This document shows positions 41,475 through 53,915 of a DNA stretch of 64,000 nt, piece by piece (position 1 is the first letter of the stretch; every line of letters starts with the position of its first letter). The stretch comes from Hydrogenophaga sp. A37 (GTDB lineage: Bacteria > Pseudomonadota > Gammaproteobacteria > Burkholderiales > Burkholderiaceae_C). The notes beneath the pieces are model-generated. The model searched no databases, was not told the origin of the DNA, and saw only the letters and a list, made by a program, of their open reading frames with translations. Both the position numbers and the translations under genes were made by a program. The stretch spans positions 62,001 to 126,000 of the forward strand of contig NZ_MUNZ01000085.1 of the NCBI RefSeq assembly GCF_002001205.1, read 5' to 3'.

Positions 41475-42203
41475 TCAATCCCGCCCGGCTCGCTCGATGG
41501 CGTCGGCCAACCGGGCCGGATCGGTGAAACACAGCTCGTGGCTGCCCTGACACTCCACCAGTCGGAACAGGCCCAGCCGCTCCGACAGGCGCGGGTGCCA
41601 AGGCAGGCTGTGCGGCAAGGCCGTGTCCTGCTGGCAATTGATGTAACTCTTGCCCATCGGCAGGGCCGCCAGCGGCGTCGTCAGCCGCGCCTTGTCGGTG
41701 AAGGTCTTGTTCGGGTGCGGGTTGAGCAGGCCAAACGCCCGCTCGGCCAGTGCGGCATCGGCGTCGTTGATGAAGGCCTCGCGCCAGATCGGATACGGCA
41801 GCATCACGGCGCCTTTGTTCGCAGCGGCAATGCCGTCGAACAGTTGCACATAGTGCGGCGGCACCAGGTCGTTGAGGCTCTCCCCGTCCAGCGGCACGAA
41901 AGCGTTCCAGTACACCAGGCGGCGGATGCGGTGACCGACCTGGTCGGCCGCGTGGCTGATCACCATGCCGCCGTAGCTGTGGCCCATGAGGCGCACCTCC
42001 TTGAGGTCGTGCTCGTTGAGGAAGTCGATCAACGATTGCGCCGCCTCGGCCAGTCCGGTGGTGGCGCGGTCATCGCCCGGGCGGTTACCAACCAGTGTCG
42101 GGCAATGCACGACGTGACCCCTCGCACGCAGGTGCTGCGCGACAGGCTCCATGAGTTCGCCCGTGTGCCAGGCGCCGTGAACAAGAACATAGGTATCGGA
42201 CAT
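41475..42203 (-). CDS. Alpha/beta hydrolase, EstC/SABP2-like esterase
   Basis: This 242-residue hydrolase opens with YVLVHGAWHTGELMEPVAQHLRARGHVVHCPTL, typical of the plant-methylesterase-like bacterial group. Ser76 lies in GHSYGGM. A His near the C-terminus (CQGSHELCF) completes the triad; the Asp is less certain. The group hydrolyses small carboxylic esters. The start has GGAGACACGC upstream. The AraC-family gene on the same strand is 122 bases upstream, and a short hairpin (42230-42245) lies in this gap. An AraC-controlled esterase is plausible, but no substrate can be assigned. Confidence 0.82.
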   Translation of the reverse strand: MSDTYVLVHGAWHTGELMEPVAQHLRARGHVVHCPTLVGNRPGDDRATTGLAEAAQSLIDFLNEHDLKEVRLMGHSYGGMVISHAADQVGHRIRRLVYWNAFVPLDGESLNDLVPPHYVQLFDGIAAANKGAVMLPYPIWREAFINDADAALAERAFGLLNPHPNKTFTDKARLTTPLAALPMGKSYINCQQDTALPHSLPWHPRLSERLGLFRLVECQGSHELCFTDPARLADAIERAGRD

Positions 42204-42229
42204 GCGTGTCTCCAGAAAGTGGGCGTTGT

Positions 42230-42245
42230 GCAGGGGTTTCCCTGC
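42230..42245. other. Short hairpin upstream of the esterase gene
   Basis: GCAGGG-GTTT-CCCTGC forms a perfect six-base-pair stem 27 bases upstream of the esterase start. It has no U-tract. It may be a regulatory site or a leader structure. Confidence 0.35.
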
Positions 42246-42324
42246 TGAGCGCCAATCTACCGATCTGGGAAGCGCCCCAATGGCCGGATTGCGCCAGCCG
42301 TCTGGCCGCCATGCGCCAGGGGAC

Positions 42325-43308
42325 TCAGCCGCCCGGGTGCTGCTGGCGCCACCGCAGCGGCGTCACGCCTGCATCGCGCTGGAAGTCGCGTCCGAAATGG
42401 GACGCGTCGGTGTAACCACAGCGGCGGCCCACCTCCGCCACGGACAAACCGGCGAGTCGACGCTGTGACAGCAACAGCCGGGCATGGCCCAGCCGCAGCT
42501 GGCGCCAGCGCCCCGCCACGGTGTCACCCACCCGGGCAAACGCGCGGTGCAGGCTGCGCGGCGACACCCCCAGGTGCTGCGCCAGATCGGCCGCCCGCCA
42601 CCCGGACTGATCCAGCCGTTCACGCATCCAGGCCACCGCGCGGGCATGCAGGTCGTGTATGGTGGTGGCGCAGGTCGGCCCGGGCGGCGGCTCCAGCGCT
42701 GCAGCCAGCAAGGCGCCGAACTGGTCTTCCACCCAGGTCGGCGCCATGTGTGCGGCCAGCGCGGGATCGCGTCCGAGCTGCAGACACAGCGCCGACAGCA
42801 CCGCTCCCCAGCCCTGTTCGCGGTGGATGGCGCGCGCGGTCGGCACCTCCACCGCCGTCAGCCACTCGCCGACCCAGGCACGCGGCATCTGCACCGACAG
42901 GCAGCCCACCGAATGCGGAAAATGAAGTTCGTAAGGCTGTGAAGCATCCACCAGCACCGCGTCGCCGGGCCGAAGGTTCAGGAAATGTCCGCCCTGTTTC
43001 ACATGCCAGGGGTGGTCCAGCTGGGCGATCAGGTAGAAGGGAAACGCTTGGCTGCGCGCGATGCTGGTCGGCGTGCGGTACACGTCCTGCGTCGATGCCT
43101 GCACCCGGTTGACCGCCAGCCGGTCGAGCGGCAGGTGCGTCAGGCGGCCATCGAAGCAATCGGCCGCGCGCGAGCTGCAATCCATCTCCAGAAAGGCTTC
43201 GCAGATCGCGCCCACCCAATAGTCCAGGCGCTCGATGGGACGCGCCTGCGCGGTGGTCCATTCGCGCAGGCCATGGGCGGCGGCTGGGGCAGAAAGCACA
43301 ACGGGCAT
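42325..43308 (-). CDS. AraC-family transcriptional regulator
   Basis: This 327-residue regulator has an N-terminal cupin-like domain of the AraC_binding_2 type (YLIAQLDHPWHVKQGGHFLNLRPGDAVLVDASQPYELHFP) and two C-terminal helix-turn-helices (RAADLAQHLGVSPRSLHRAFARVGDTVAGRWRQLRLGHARLLL and SVAEVGRRCGYTDASHFGRDFQRDAGVTPLRWRQ). Proteins of this type usually activate an adjacent catabolic or esterase gene after binding an aromatic or fatty acid. Here the downstream gene encodes an esterase. It starts 113 bases after the carB stop on the same strand. The start chosen gives MPVVLSAPAAAHGLREW; it has no clean ribosome site. Confidence 0.88.
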   Translation of the reverse strand: MPVVLSAPAAAHGLREWTTAQARPIERLDYWVGAICEAFLEMDCSSRAADCFDGRLTHLPLDRLAVNRVQASTQDVYRTPTSIARSQAFPFYLIAQLDHPWHVKQGGHFLNLRPGDAVLVDASQPYELHFPHSVGCLSVQMPRAWVGEWLTAVEVPTARAIHREQGWGAVLSALCLQLGRDPALAAHMAPTWVEDQFGALLAAALEPPPGPTCATTIHDLHARAVAWMRERLDQSGWRAADLAQHLGVSPRSLHRAFARVGDTVAGRWRQLRLGHARLLLSQRRLAGLSVAEVGRRCGYTDASHFGRDFQRDAGVTPLRWRQQHPGG

Positions 43309-43376
43309 GGCCGCAATCTAGCGTCCATGCCCGTCGGGTTCAAGAGGGAAAGCCCCGGTCAACACCGGTCAGCCCC

Positions 43377-43407
43377 GATCCGGCGCCGGGTCGCCCCGAG
43401 CCGGATC
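43377..43407 (-). other. Inverted repeat between carB and AraC gene
   Basis: GATCCGGC and GCCGGATC form an eight-base-pair stem around a 15-base loop, 14 bases after the carB stop. No U-tract follows. It may slow or end transcription from carB. Confidence 0.4.
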
Positions 43408-43421
43408 AGCCTCTCGAATGA

Positions 43422-46703
<3,282 letters not shown>

Positions 46704-46735
46704 GGTTCGCTTGTATGTCTTGTAGCGCAGGCCGC

Positions 46736-47098
46736 TCAGGCTTGGCGCTGGGTGTCCAGTTTGTTCAGCAGCGCCTGGATGCGCTCGGCGGGCACGTTTT
46801 TCTGCATCAGTTGCAGCAGGCCGTCGCCCTCGATGATGGGACGCAGCACCTCGACCTCGGCCGGGTAAAACAGCGCATCCCAGGCGGCCAACTCGGTGTT
46901 GAAGGTCTCGTCGTCCCAGGTCTTGCCTTTGGCCAGCAGGGTCACGAGCGGCGAGGCCTTGTTTTCGACGAAGGCCTTTCGGTAGGGCTTTTGTGCCCAG
47001 CGCTGGGCAAACCACTCCTTGTGCGGCGAGGCCAGACCCAGCATGCGCTTGGCGATGGCTTTTTCGATCGCGAAAACCGGGAAACTGAAGAGCTTCAT
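46736..47098 (-). CDS. Small uncharacterised protein encoded between carA and carB
   Basis: This 120-residue protein has the opening [55 protein letters not shown] and a C-terminal helical segment, [25 protein letters not shown]. It has no signal peptide, no membrane segment and no cysteine, and looks helical and basic at the N-terminus. It lies 22 bases after carA and 32 bases before carB, so it must be cotranscribed with both. I do not recognise a family. The spacing and the intact frame make it a real gene. A role connected with carbamoyl-phosphate synthase is only suggested by position. Confidence 0.72.
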   Translation of the reverse strand: MKLFSFPVFAIEKAIAKRMLGLASPHKEWFAQRWAQKPYRKAFVENKASPLVTLLAKGKTWDDETFNTELAAWDALFYPAEVEVLRPIIEGDGLLQLMQKNVPAERIQALLNKLDTQRQA

Positions 47099-47120
47099 GG
47101 ATGGTCCTTGGGGCGCGGGG

Positions 47121-48275
47121 TCAGGCCTTCGCCTGCATCAGACCGATGAACCGGTCAAACAGATAACCGATGTCGTGCGGGCCGGGCGAGGCTTCCGGGT
47201 GTCCCTGGAAGCAGAACGCTGGCTTGTCGGTGCGGGCCAGACCCTGCAGCGTGCCGTCGAACAGGCTCACATGCGTGGCCCGCAGGTTGTCCGGCAGGTG
47301 CTTCTCGTCCACCGCAAAACCGTGGTTCTGGCTGGTGATGCTCACGCGGCCGTTGTCGAGGTCTTTCACCGGGTGGTTGGCGCCGTGGTGGCCAAACTTC
47401 ATCTTGAAGGTCTTGGCGCCACTGGCCAGCGCCATGATCTGATGGCCCAGGCAGATGCCGAAGGTGGGCACGCCGCTGTCGATGATCTCGCGTGCGGCGG
47501 CGATGGCGTAGTCGCAAGGCTCCGGGTCGCCAGGGCCGTTGGACAGGAACACGCCGCTGGGCTTGAGCTTGAACACGTCAGCCGCGGGCGTCTGGGCCGG
47601 AACGACCGTGATCTTGCAGCCGCGCTGAGCCAGCATGCGCAGGATGTTCTTCTTGACGCCGAAGTCGTAGGCCACGACATGAAACTTCGGTGCGATCTGC
47701 TCGCCGTAGCCGAAGCCAAGTTGCCACTCGGTCTGGCTCCAGTCGTAAGGCGAATCGGCCGACACGACCTTGGCCAGATCCTGCCCCGCCATGTTGGGCG
47801 CGGCCTTCGCTGCGGCGATGGCCTGCGCGCGGTGCGCGTCAGTGAGTGCTTCGCCTGCTGGCAGCGCAACAATGCAACCGTTCTGGGCACCGTGGGTGCG
47901 CAGGCGGCGCGTCAGGGCGCGCGTGTCCAGGTCGGCGATGGCCACCGTGCCCTCGGATTGCAGGTAGTCGGTAAGCGTCTTTTCGCTGCGGAAGTTGGAC
48001 GCGAGCAAGGGCAGGTCTTTGATGATCAGGCCGGCTGCATGGATGCGGTTGGCCTCCACGTCTTCACCATTCACACCGGTGTTGCCGATGTGCGGGTAGG
48101 TGAGCGTGACGATTTGCTGGCAGTAGCTCGGATCGGTGAGGATTTCCTGGTAACCGGTCATGGCGGTGTTGAACACCACTTCACCGGTCGTCTGACCGGT
48201 GGCACCGATGGAAATCCCTGTAAAGACCGTGCCGTCGGCGAGCGCGAGAAGGGCTTTCGGATGGACGGGAAGCAC
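47121..48275 (-). CDS. carA: Carbamoyl-phosphate synthase small subunit
   Basis: This 384-residue glutaminase feeds ammonia to CarB. The N-terminal domain begins [45 protein letters not shown]. The class I amidotransferase domain has the nucleophilic Cys in [13 protein letters not shown], with [14 protein letters not shown], and a C-terminal His-Pro-Glu triad part in [16 protein letters not shown] prefer GTG 48275 (TGGAGA upstream, spacing about seven) over the longer open frame to 48365; the resulting length matches the family. TATAAT at 48459-48454 gives a leader of about 170 bases. The small uncharacterised gene and carB follow. Confidence 0.96.
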   Translation of the reverse strand: MLPVHPKALLALADGTVFTGISIGATGQTTGEVVFNTAMTGYQEILTDPSYCQQIVTLTYPHIGNTGVNGEDVEANRIHAAGLIIKDLPLLASNFRSEKTLTDYLQSEGTVAIADLDTRALTRRLRTHGAQNGCIVALPAGEALTDAHRAQAIAAAKAAPNMAGQDLAKVVSADSPYDWSQTEWQLGFGYGEQIAPKFHVVAYDFGVKKNILRMLAQRGCKITVVPAQTPAADVFKLKPSGVFLSNGPGDPEPCDYAIAAAREIIDSGVPTFGICLGHQIMALASGAKTFKMKFGHHGANHPVKDLDNGRVSITSQNHGFAVDEKHLPDNLRATHVSLFDGTLQGLARTDKPAFCFQGHPEASPGPHDIGYLFDRFIGLMQAKA

Positions 48276-48453
48276 GGTTTTCTCCAGAGAGTTTTCGAAA
48301 CGCACCCGCCTGTCGCCACGAGGTGCCGCCGAGGCCGTTTCGCGCCCGCACCCAAAGCGTCGCAAGGGATCGCGACGGGGGTTGTATGCGGGGAATCTGG
48401 GCTGGCAGCCGGGGCTGACGCAGAGCTTGCGTCGGATGCGGGTAAACCTTGAG

Positions 48454-48459
48454 ATTATA
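48454..48459 (-). promoter_or_regulatory. -10 element upstream of carA
   Basis: On the minus strand the sequence is a perfect TATAAT. No good -35 is visible 17 bases upstream, so the promoter may depend on an activator or be weak. It predicts a leader of roughly 170 bases before the carA GTG, containing a CGTCGC/GCGACG hairpin. Confidence 0.5.
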
Positions 48460-48503
48460 GCCGCTGGACGTTTGCGCCTCGGCCACCACGCCCCAGAAGC
48501 GCA

Positions 48504-48526
48504 CCTGTTCGGGGCGCCCCAACAGG
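48504..48526 (-). other. Near-perfect palindrome between trmH-like gene and carA
   Basis: CCTGTT-C-GGGGCGCCCC-AACAGG is almost perfectly self-complementary and lies 14 bases after the methyltransferase stop. It has no U-tract, but it probably marks the 3' end of the long upstream supraoperon. Confidence 0.45.
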
Positions 48527-48539
48527 CGGAAACTCGGGT

Positions 48540-49307
48540 TCAGCGCGATGCCGCGCTGGTGTGCAGACAGATCGCGGCGGCCGCTGCGACGTTCAGCGAC
48601 TCCTCGCCTCCAGGCTGGATGATGCGCACCGATTGGGTCGCAAGGGCTTCGATCGCCGGGCTCACGCCCTGCCCTTCGTGGCCCAGAACCCAGGCGCAGG
48701 GCCAGGGCAACCGGGCCTGATGCAGCAGATCACCTTGATGAGAACTGGTCACCAGCAGCGGCATGGCTAGGTCACCCAGATCGTCAGCCGCGATACCCTC
48801 CACCAAGTGAAGCGCAAAGTGCGCCCCCATGCCCGCGCGCAACACCTTGGGCGACCACAGCGCTGCCGTGCCCTTGAGCGCCAGCACCTGTGCAAAACCC
48901 ATGGCGGCGGCGCTGCGCAGGATGGAGCCAACGTTGCCCGCGTCTTGCAGGCGGTCGAGCACCACTGCCGCGCAGCCCGCCTGAAGGCCTGTCGCCTCAG
49001 GCAGGTCACAGACAAAGCCGACACCCGCGGGGGATTCGAGGCCGCTGATCCCTGCCATCAGCGCGTCTGGCACGGTAACGATGTGATCGGCCGCGTCGCG
49101 CAGGTCGTGGGGCGCCTGGGGCCAGAAGCTCTCAGTGAAAACCGCCGTCGCAGGCCGCCGTCCGCGTGCGAGCAAGGCCCGGCAGAGGTGATCGCCCTCC
49201 AGCCACACCTGCCCCTGTTTGCGGTAGGCGGTGCTGTCCTGCGCGAGCAGGCGCAAGCGTTTGAGCAAAGGGTTGTCGCGCGAGGTGATGACAATGGGTG
49301 AATTCAT
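48540..49307 (-). CDS. TrmH/SpoU-family RNA 2'-O-methyltransferase
   Basis: This 255-residue protein has the trefoil-knot SPOUT domain of RNA ribose methyltransferases. Motif 1 is [24 protein letters not shown] (about 134-157), motif 2 is [17 protein letters not shown], and motif 3 is [22 protein letters not shown]. Residues 1-100 form an L30e-like RNA-binding domain ([31 protein letters not shown]). S-adenosylmethionine is the methyl donor; the RNA target (rRNA or tRNA) cannot be assigned. Its ATG overlaps the rnhB stop by four bases, so it is translationally coupled to rnhB. It ends the supraoperon. RlmB or TsnR-like function is possible. Confidence 0.88.
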   Translation of the reverse strand: MNSPIVITSRDNPLLKRLRLLAQDSTAYRKQGQVWLEGDHLCRALLARGRRPATAVFTESFWPQAPHDLRDAADHIVTVPDALMAGISGLESPAGVGFVCDLPEATGLQAGCAAVVLDRLQDAGNVGSILRSAAAMGFAQVLALKGTAALWSPKVLRAGMGAHFALHLVEGIAADDLGDLAMPLLVTSSHQGDLLHQARLPWPCAWVLGHEGQGVSPAIEALATQSVRIIQPGGEESLNVAAAAAICLHTSAASR

Positions 49308-49945
49308 GGAGGTGCTTTGTCCGAAGCGACGGCGAGCACCCGCGCCACGGGCGCGAAGCTGCGGCGGTGCTCGGCGATCGCTCCGTGCGCTTGCAGCGCC
49401 TGCAGGTGCGCGGCCGTGCCATAACCTTTGTGGCGGTCAAATCCGTACACGGGGTGCAACTGGTGTAACTCGTCCAGCAGGCGGTCCCTCGTGACCTTGG
49501 CGAGGATGGACGCCGCCGAGATGGCGGGCACCAGCGAATCGCCCGAGACGATGGCCTCGGCCAGCACGTCCAGCGTCGGCAGGCGGTTGCCATCGACCAG
49601 CACTTTGGCCGGCCTCAGGCGCAAGCCATTCACAGCGCGCTGCATGGCCAGCATCGTGGCCTGCAATATGTTGAGCTGATCGATCTCTTCCACCGAGGCC
49701 AGGGCCACGCTGCAGCACAGCGCCTTGGCACGGATTTCGTCGTACAGCTGCTCACGCCGCCGGGCGGTCAACTGCTTGGAGTCGGCCAGCCCTTTGATCG
49801 GTGCCTTGTCATTGAGGATCACGGCCGCAGCGACCACCGGACCGGCCAGCGGACCGCGCCCAGCCTCGTCCACACCCGCGACCAAACCCGGCACGTCCCA
49901 GATCAGGGACGCCTGCTCAGCCTTGAAGAACTTTTTCAATCGCAT
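49304..49945 (-). CDS. rnhB: Ribonuclease HII
   Basis: This 213-residue enzyme removes RNA from RNA-DNA hybrids, including single ribonucleotides. The signature is [24 protein letters not shown] near 20-43, with the catalytic Asp-Glu pair. [21 protein letters not shown] follows, and later VDGNRLP and [12 protein letters not shown] supply further acidic residues. ATG 49945 overlaps the lpxB 3' end by 29 bases; this is common for the lpxB-rnhB junction and gives [20 protein letters not shown]. The long upstream frame is not coding. It is coupled to the downstream methyltransferase. Confidence 0.96.
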   Translation of the reverse strand: MRLKKFFKAEQASLIWDVPGLVAGVDEAGRGPLAGPVVAAAVILNDKAPIKGLADSKQLTARRREQLYDEIRAKALCCSVALASVEEIDQLNILQATMLAMQRAVNGLRLRPAKVLVDGNRLPTLDVLAEAIVSGDSLVPAISAASILAKVTRDRLLDELHQLHPVYGFDRHKGYGTAAHLQALQAHGAIAEHRRSFAPVARVLAVASDKAPP

Positions 49946-51059
49946 CGGCGGCCAATTGTGCGGTGTCGCGGCGCAAGCTCTGGTGCAGTTCGGTGAAGCG
50001 CGCTTGCAATGCAGCGGTTTTGGCTGGCGCGTCCAGCCATTCGAGTGTGGCCTGGGCCAGGGCCGGAGGCATGGCGGCATCTTGCAACAGCTCGGGCACC
50101 ACAAAGTCGCGGCACAGGATGTTGGGCAGGCCCACCCAGGGCTGCAGCTGCTTGCGCCGCATGATGCGCCAGGACAACCCGTTCATGTTGTACGCGATCA
50201 CCATCGGACGTTTGAACAGTGCCGCCTCCAGCGTGGCCGTCCCGCTCGCGATCAGCGTCACGTCGCAGGCCGCCAGCGCGTCGTGCGATCGACCGTCCAG
50301 CACCATCACGTCGTCCAGACCGCTGGCCGCTGCGATGGCCACGATGCTGTCTTTGAGCGCGGGCACGGCAGGCACCACGAATTTCAAGCCTGACCTTTGA
50401 CGCCGCATCAGCACCGCTGCATCAAAGAAGCGCCCAGCGTTGTACTGCACTTCCGAACGGCGACTGCCGGGCAGGATCGCCACGACGGTCTCGTCATCAC
50501 GCAACCCCAGCCGTCGCCGTGCCGCCGACCGGTCCGGCTCCAGAGGAATCACATTGGCCAGCGGGTGCCCCACATAGGTGGCGGCGATGCCATGCCGGGC
50601 AAGCAACTCAGGCTCGAACGGAAAGAGGCACAACACGTGGTCGGCACTGTTGCGCAGCTTCAAAACCTTCTTGGGCCGCCATGCCCAGAACGACGGACAG
50701 ACAAAGTGAACGGTCCGAATGCCGTCGGCCTTCAACGCGGCCTCCAGGTCGAAATTGAAATCGGGCGCATCGACACCGATGAAGATGTCGGGCCGATCGG
50801 TCGTCAGGAGACGCTGCCTGAGTTGGTTGCGAATGCCGAGGATTTCCAGAAACTTCGGCAACACCTCGATGTACCCACGCACGGCCAGTTTGTCACTGGG
50901 CCACCAGGCATCGAAGCCTTGATGGGTCATGCTGGCGCCACCTATGCCCATGGCGGTGAGGCCGGGCCAACGCTCACGCAGGCCCTGGAGCAACAGCCCC
51001 GCGAGCAAGTCACCAGAAGCCTCACCGGCCACCATCGCAAAGCGGCGTTGCGCTTCCAT
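49917..51059 (-). CDS. lpxB: Lipid-A-disaccharide synthase
   Basis: This 380-residue glycosyltransferase joins UDP-2,3-diacylglucosamine and lipid X to form the lipid A disaccharide. Motifs are [33 protein letters not shown] at the N-terminus, [32 protein letters not shown] and [17 protein letters not shown]. The nucleotide-binding C-terminal half has [26 protein letters not shown]. It lies 19 bases after lpxA. Its 3' end overlaps rnhB. It acts as a peripheral inner-membrane enzyme. No unusual feature is seen. Confidence 0.97.
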   Translation of the reverse strand: MEAQRRFAMVAGEASGDLLAGLLLQGLRERWPGLTAMGIGGASMTHQGFDAWWPSDKLAVRGYIEVLPKFLEILGIRNQLRQRLLTTDRPDIFIGVDAPDFNFDLEAALKADGIRTVHFVCPSFWAWRPKKVLKLRNSADHVLCLFPFEPELLARHGIAATYVGHPLANVIPLEPDRSAARRRLGLRDDETVVAILPGSRRSEVQYNAGRFFDAAVLMRRQRSGLKFVVPAVPALKDSIVAIAAASGLDDVMVLDGRSHDALAACDVTLIASGTATLEAALFKRPMVIAYNMNGLSWRIMRRKQLQPWVGLPNILCRDFVVPELLQDAAMPPALAQATLEWLDAPAKTAALQARFTELHQSLRRDTAQLAADAIEKVLQG

Positions 51060-51078
51060 GAATCGAACGGCGGAGCCG

Positions 51079-51867
51079 TTAACGGGCGATGCCGCGGGTC
51101 GCGGACGCGAGGAAGCGGTTCATCATCTCGACATCAGCGGAGGCTTCGGGGGTGTCCTGGGCCAGGGCTTCAATGCCGCTGCGCGCCTGCACCAAAGTGA
51201 GCCCCTGGCGGTACAGCAGCTTGTGCATCTGCTTCACCGCCGCCACACGCTCCGGCGTGAAGCCGCGACGCCGCAAACCCACCACATTGAAGCCGCGCAC
51301 GGCCAAGGGATTGCCATCCACCAGCATGAAGGGCGGCACGTCTTGCGACACCGCGCTGGCAAAACCGACCATCGCGTGCGCACCGACCGACACGAACTGA
51401 TGGATCCCGGTCAGGCCACCGACCGTCACCCAATCGGCGAGATGCACGTGACCCGCGAGCGTGGTGTTGTTCGCCAGCGTGGTGTGGTTGTCAACGATGC
51501 AATCATGGGCAATGTGCGTGTACGCCATGATCCAGTTGTCGCTGCCCACCCGAGTGACCCCGCCCGCACCCGGTACACCCAGGTTGAAGGTGCAGAACTC
51601 GCGAATGGTGTTGCGGTCCCCAATGATCAGCTCGGTGGGCTCACCCGCGTACTTCTTGTCTTGCGGTATTGCACCGATCGAGTTGAACTGGAAAATCCGG
51701 TTGTCCCGGCCGATGGTGGTGCGGCCATCAACCACACAATGGGCGCCGATGGTGGTGCCGGCACCCACCTTCACGTGAGGGCCGATCAGGGTGTATGCCC
51801 CGACAGACACCGAACTGTCGAGTTCGGCTTGCCGGTCCACCAGAGCGGTGGCGTGAATCTGCGTCAC
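51079..51867 (-). CDS. lpxA: UDP-N-acetylglucosamine acyltransferase
   Basis: This 262-residue trimeric enzyme adds the first 3-hydroxyacyl chain in lipid A synthesis. It has left-handed parallel beta-helix hexapeptide repeats (for example [35 protein letters not shown]) and the catalytic His region [30 protein letters not shown] chose GTG 51867, because GGGAGC lies upstream at proper spacing and the length then equals the usual 262 residues. The open frame to 51894 would begin at a rare codon and overlap fabZ. It lies between fabZ and lpxB in the standard order. Confidence 0.96.
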   Translation of the reverse strand: MTQIHATALVDRQAELDSSVSVGAYTLIGPHVKVGAGTTIGAHCVVDGRTTIGRDNRIFQFNSIGAIPQDKKYAGEPTELIIGDRNTIREFCTFNLGVPGAGGVTRVGSDNWIMAYTHIAHDCIVDNHTTLANNTTLAGHVHLADWVTVGGLTGIHQFVSVGAHAMVGFASAVSQDVPPFMLVDGNPLAVRGFNVVGLRRRGFTPERVAAVKQMHKLLYRQGLTLVQARSGIEALAQDTPEASADVEMMNRFLASATRGIAR

Positions 51868-51886
51868 AGTGTGCTCCCGACGTCGA

Positions 51887-52327
51887 TCAGGCAATGGTGC
51901 GCATGGTGCACATCAGCTCTGCCTCGCACACCAGCTCACCCGCCACGCGGATCACGCCTTTGAATTTGTAGATGCCCGCGCGCACGCGGTCGAGGTCCAC
52001 GTCCATGATCAGTTGGTCACCTGGCTCCACGGGACGCTTGAAGCGAGCGCCGTCGATGCCGGCGAAGTAATACACCGTCTTGTCGTCCATGGTCACGCCT
52101 GCGGTGTCAAACGCCAACAGTGCTGCAGCTTGGGCCATAGCTTCAAGCATCAGCACACCGGGCATCACGGGCCGATTGGGGAAGTGCCCTCCAAAAAACG
52201 GCTCGTTGATCGTGACATTCTTCAGCGCCTTGATGCGCTTGCCTTTTTCAAGCTCCAGCACACGGTCCACGAGCAGAAAGGGGTAGCGGTGCGGCAGCTG
52301 CTTGCGAATCTCGTGAATGTCCATCAT
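51887..52327 (-). CDS. fabZ: 3-hydroxyacyl-ACP dehydratase
   Basis: This 146-residue hot-dog-fold enzyme dehydrates 3-hydroxyacyl-ACP in fatty-acid synthesis. The catalytic His is in [28 protein letters not shown], which also contains the catalytic Glu. The N-terminus is [26 protein letters not shown]. The start ATG (52327) overlaps the lpxD stop by four bases; a second ATG follows directly. Its place between lpxD and lpxA links fatty-acid supply to lipid A synthesis, as in other proteobacteria. Confidence 0.97.
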   Translation of the reverse strand: MMDIHEIRKQLPHRYPFLLVDRVLELEKGKRIKALKNVTINEPFFGGHFPNRPVMPGVLMLEAMAQAAALLAFDTAGVTMDDKTVYYFAGIDGARFKRPVEPGDQLIMDVDLDRVRAGIYKFKGVIRVAGELVCEAELMCTMRTIA

Positions 52328-53376
52328 GGTGGTCTGGTGTCTTTGGAGGCGTTGTCGAGGCTCTGTTCGACGGCCCGTAGCCGTTCGCGCAGGCGGTTGA
52401 GTTGTTTGAGGGAGGCAGCATTCTTTTCCCAGGACGCATTGTCGTCGATGGGAAACATGCCGGTGTAGTGCCCCGGCTTGCTGATGGAGCGGGTGACCAC
52501 CGTCGCCGCCGAGATGTTCACCCCGTCGGCCAGGGTCAGGTGACCCAACACAATGGCACCACCACCGATCGTGCAGTGCGAACCGATCACCGCGGTGCCG
52601 GCCACCCCTACACAGCCCGCCATGGCCGTGTGGTCGCCCACACGCACGTTGTGGCCAATCTGGATCAGGTTGTCCAGCTTCACACCGTTGCCGATCACCG
52701 TGTCGTCCAGCGCACCGCGATCAATGCAGGTGTTGGCACCGATCTCCACATCGTCACCAATGCGCACCGCACCGAGCTGCTCGATCTTGACCCACTCGCC
52801 ACGGTGCGGGGCAAATCCAAAGCCATCCGCACCAAGGACCACGCCGGGATGAAGAATGCAGCGCTGCCCCACGGTGCAGCGTTCGCCCACCGTGACACGC
52901 GCGTAGAGCAACGACCCCGCCCCCACGCGGCTGTTCGCGCTCAACACCACTTGCGGACCGATGTGCGCGCCAGCACCGATGTGCACGCCCTCGCCGACCA
53001 CCGCAAAGGCTGCGATGGAAACGTCCGGTCCAATCACGGCTGTCGGGTGGATGCTGGCCAGTGGGTCGATGACCGCGGGTTCGGTCGTCCGGTGCTGCTC
53101 ACGCCACCATTGGGTGAGTCGGGCAAAGTAAAGATAGGGATCTTCACTGACGATGCACGCGCCTCTCAATACAGCGGCCTCCTGCAACGCAGGTGGGACG
53201 ATCAAAGCGCCCGCCAGGGTGGTCGTTACCTGACTCGCGTACTTCGCTTGGGCAACGAACGACAGATCGGAAGGCGCTGCCGTTGCCAAGGGCGCCAGGC
53301 GATCAATGTGGAGCTGAGAATCACCCAGCAATTGACCACCGAGGGCCTCGACGATGGCGCCGAGCGTCCGAGACAC
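52324..53376 (-). CDS. lpxD: UDP-3-O-acylglucosamine N-acyltransferase
   Basis: This 350-residue enzyme adds the N-linked acyl chain in lipid A synthesis. An N-terminal uridine-binding domain (about 1-100) is followed by hexapeptide repeats, for example [57 protein letters not shown], split here as a motif region at about 130-190. The catalytic His lies in [22 protein letters not shown] near 240. The C-terminal helix has [21 protein letters not shown]. The gene is 17 bases after skp and overlaps fabZ. Length is slightly above the E. coli protein, due to the C-terminal helix. Confidence 0.96.
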   Translation of the reverse strand: MSRTLGAIVEALGGQLLGDSQLHIDRLAPLATAAPSDLSFVAQAKYASQVTTTLAGALIVPPALQEAAVLRGACIVSEDPYLYFARLTQWWREQHRTTEPAVIDPLASIHPTAVIGPDVSIAAFAVVGEGVHIGAGAHIGPQVVLSANSRVGAGSLLYARVTVGERCTVGQRCILHPGVVLGADGFGFAPHRGEWVKIEQLGAVRIGDDVEIGANTCIDRGALDDTVIGNGVKLDNLIQIGHNVRVGDHTAMAGCVGVAGTAVIGSHCTIGGGAIVLGHLTLADGVNISAATVVTRSISKPGHYTGMFPIDDNASWEKNAASLKQLNRLRERLRAVEQSLDNASKDTRPP

Positions 53377-53393
53377 GTTCTGGACCGCGCGCC

Positions 53394-53915
53394 TTACTTG
53401 GCGCTGTTCAAGCCACTGAGCACCTTGTCGGTGATGTCGTGCTTGGGATTGATGTAGACCGCTTCCTGGAGGATCAGGTCGTATTTTTCGGCCTCTGCCA
53501 CCTGCTTGATGACTCGATTCGCTTTCTCGAGAACCTGCTGAAGCTCCTCATTCTTGCGCAAGGTCACGTCTTCCTGGAACTCCCGCTGCTTGCGCTGAAA
53601 GTCGCGATCCTGATCAACCAGCTGACGCTGGCGAGCGATGCGTTGAGCCTCTGGCAGCGTGGGCGCCTCACGCTCCAGCTTTTCCGACGCTGCCTTGAGT
53701 TGGCCGCCCACGGTCTGCAGGTCTTTTTCTCGGCGCGAGAACTCCTGCTCCAACTTGGCCTGGGATGCCTTGGCGAGATTGGCTTCGCGAAGCACTCGCT
53801 CGGTGTTCACAAAGCCGATCTTGAAATCCTGTGCCGCAGCTGGGAAAGCCATGCAAGCACCGGCCAGCAAAACGGCGAAAAGGCGGGCGAAATGGCGCTG
53901 AGAGGTCTTCATCAA
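53394..53915 (-). CDS. skp: OmpH/Skp periplasmic chaperone
   Basis: This 173-residue periplasmic protein binds unfolded outer-membrane proteins. It has a signal peptide ([19 protein letters not shown], cleaved before DFKIGFVN), then a small beta body and long coiled-coil arms ([31 protein letters not shown] and [28 protein letters not shown]). The order bamA-skp-lpxD is standard. Its ATG overlaps the bamA stop (53912-53915), so the two are coupled. The C-terminal strand, [20 protein letters not shown], is typical. Confidence 0.94.
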   Translation of the reverse strand: MMKTSQRHFARLFAVLLAGACMAFPAAAQDFKIGFVNTERVLREANLAKASQAKLEQEFSRREKDLQTVGGQLKAASEKLEREAPTLPEAQRIARQRQLVDQDRDFQRKQREFQEDVTLRKNEELQQVLEKANRVIKQVAEAEKYDLILQEAVYINPKHDITDKVLSGLNSAK

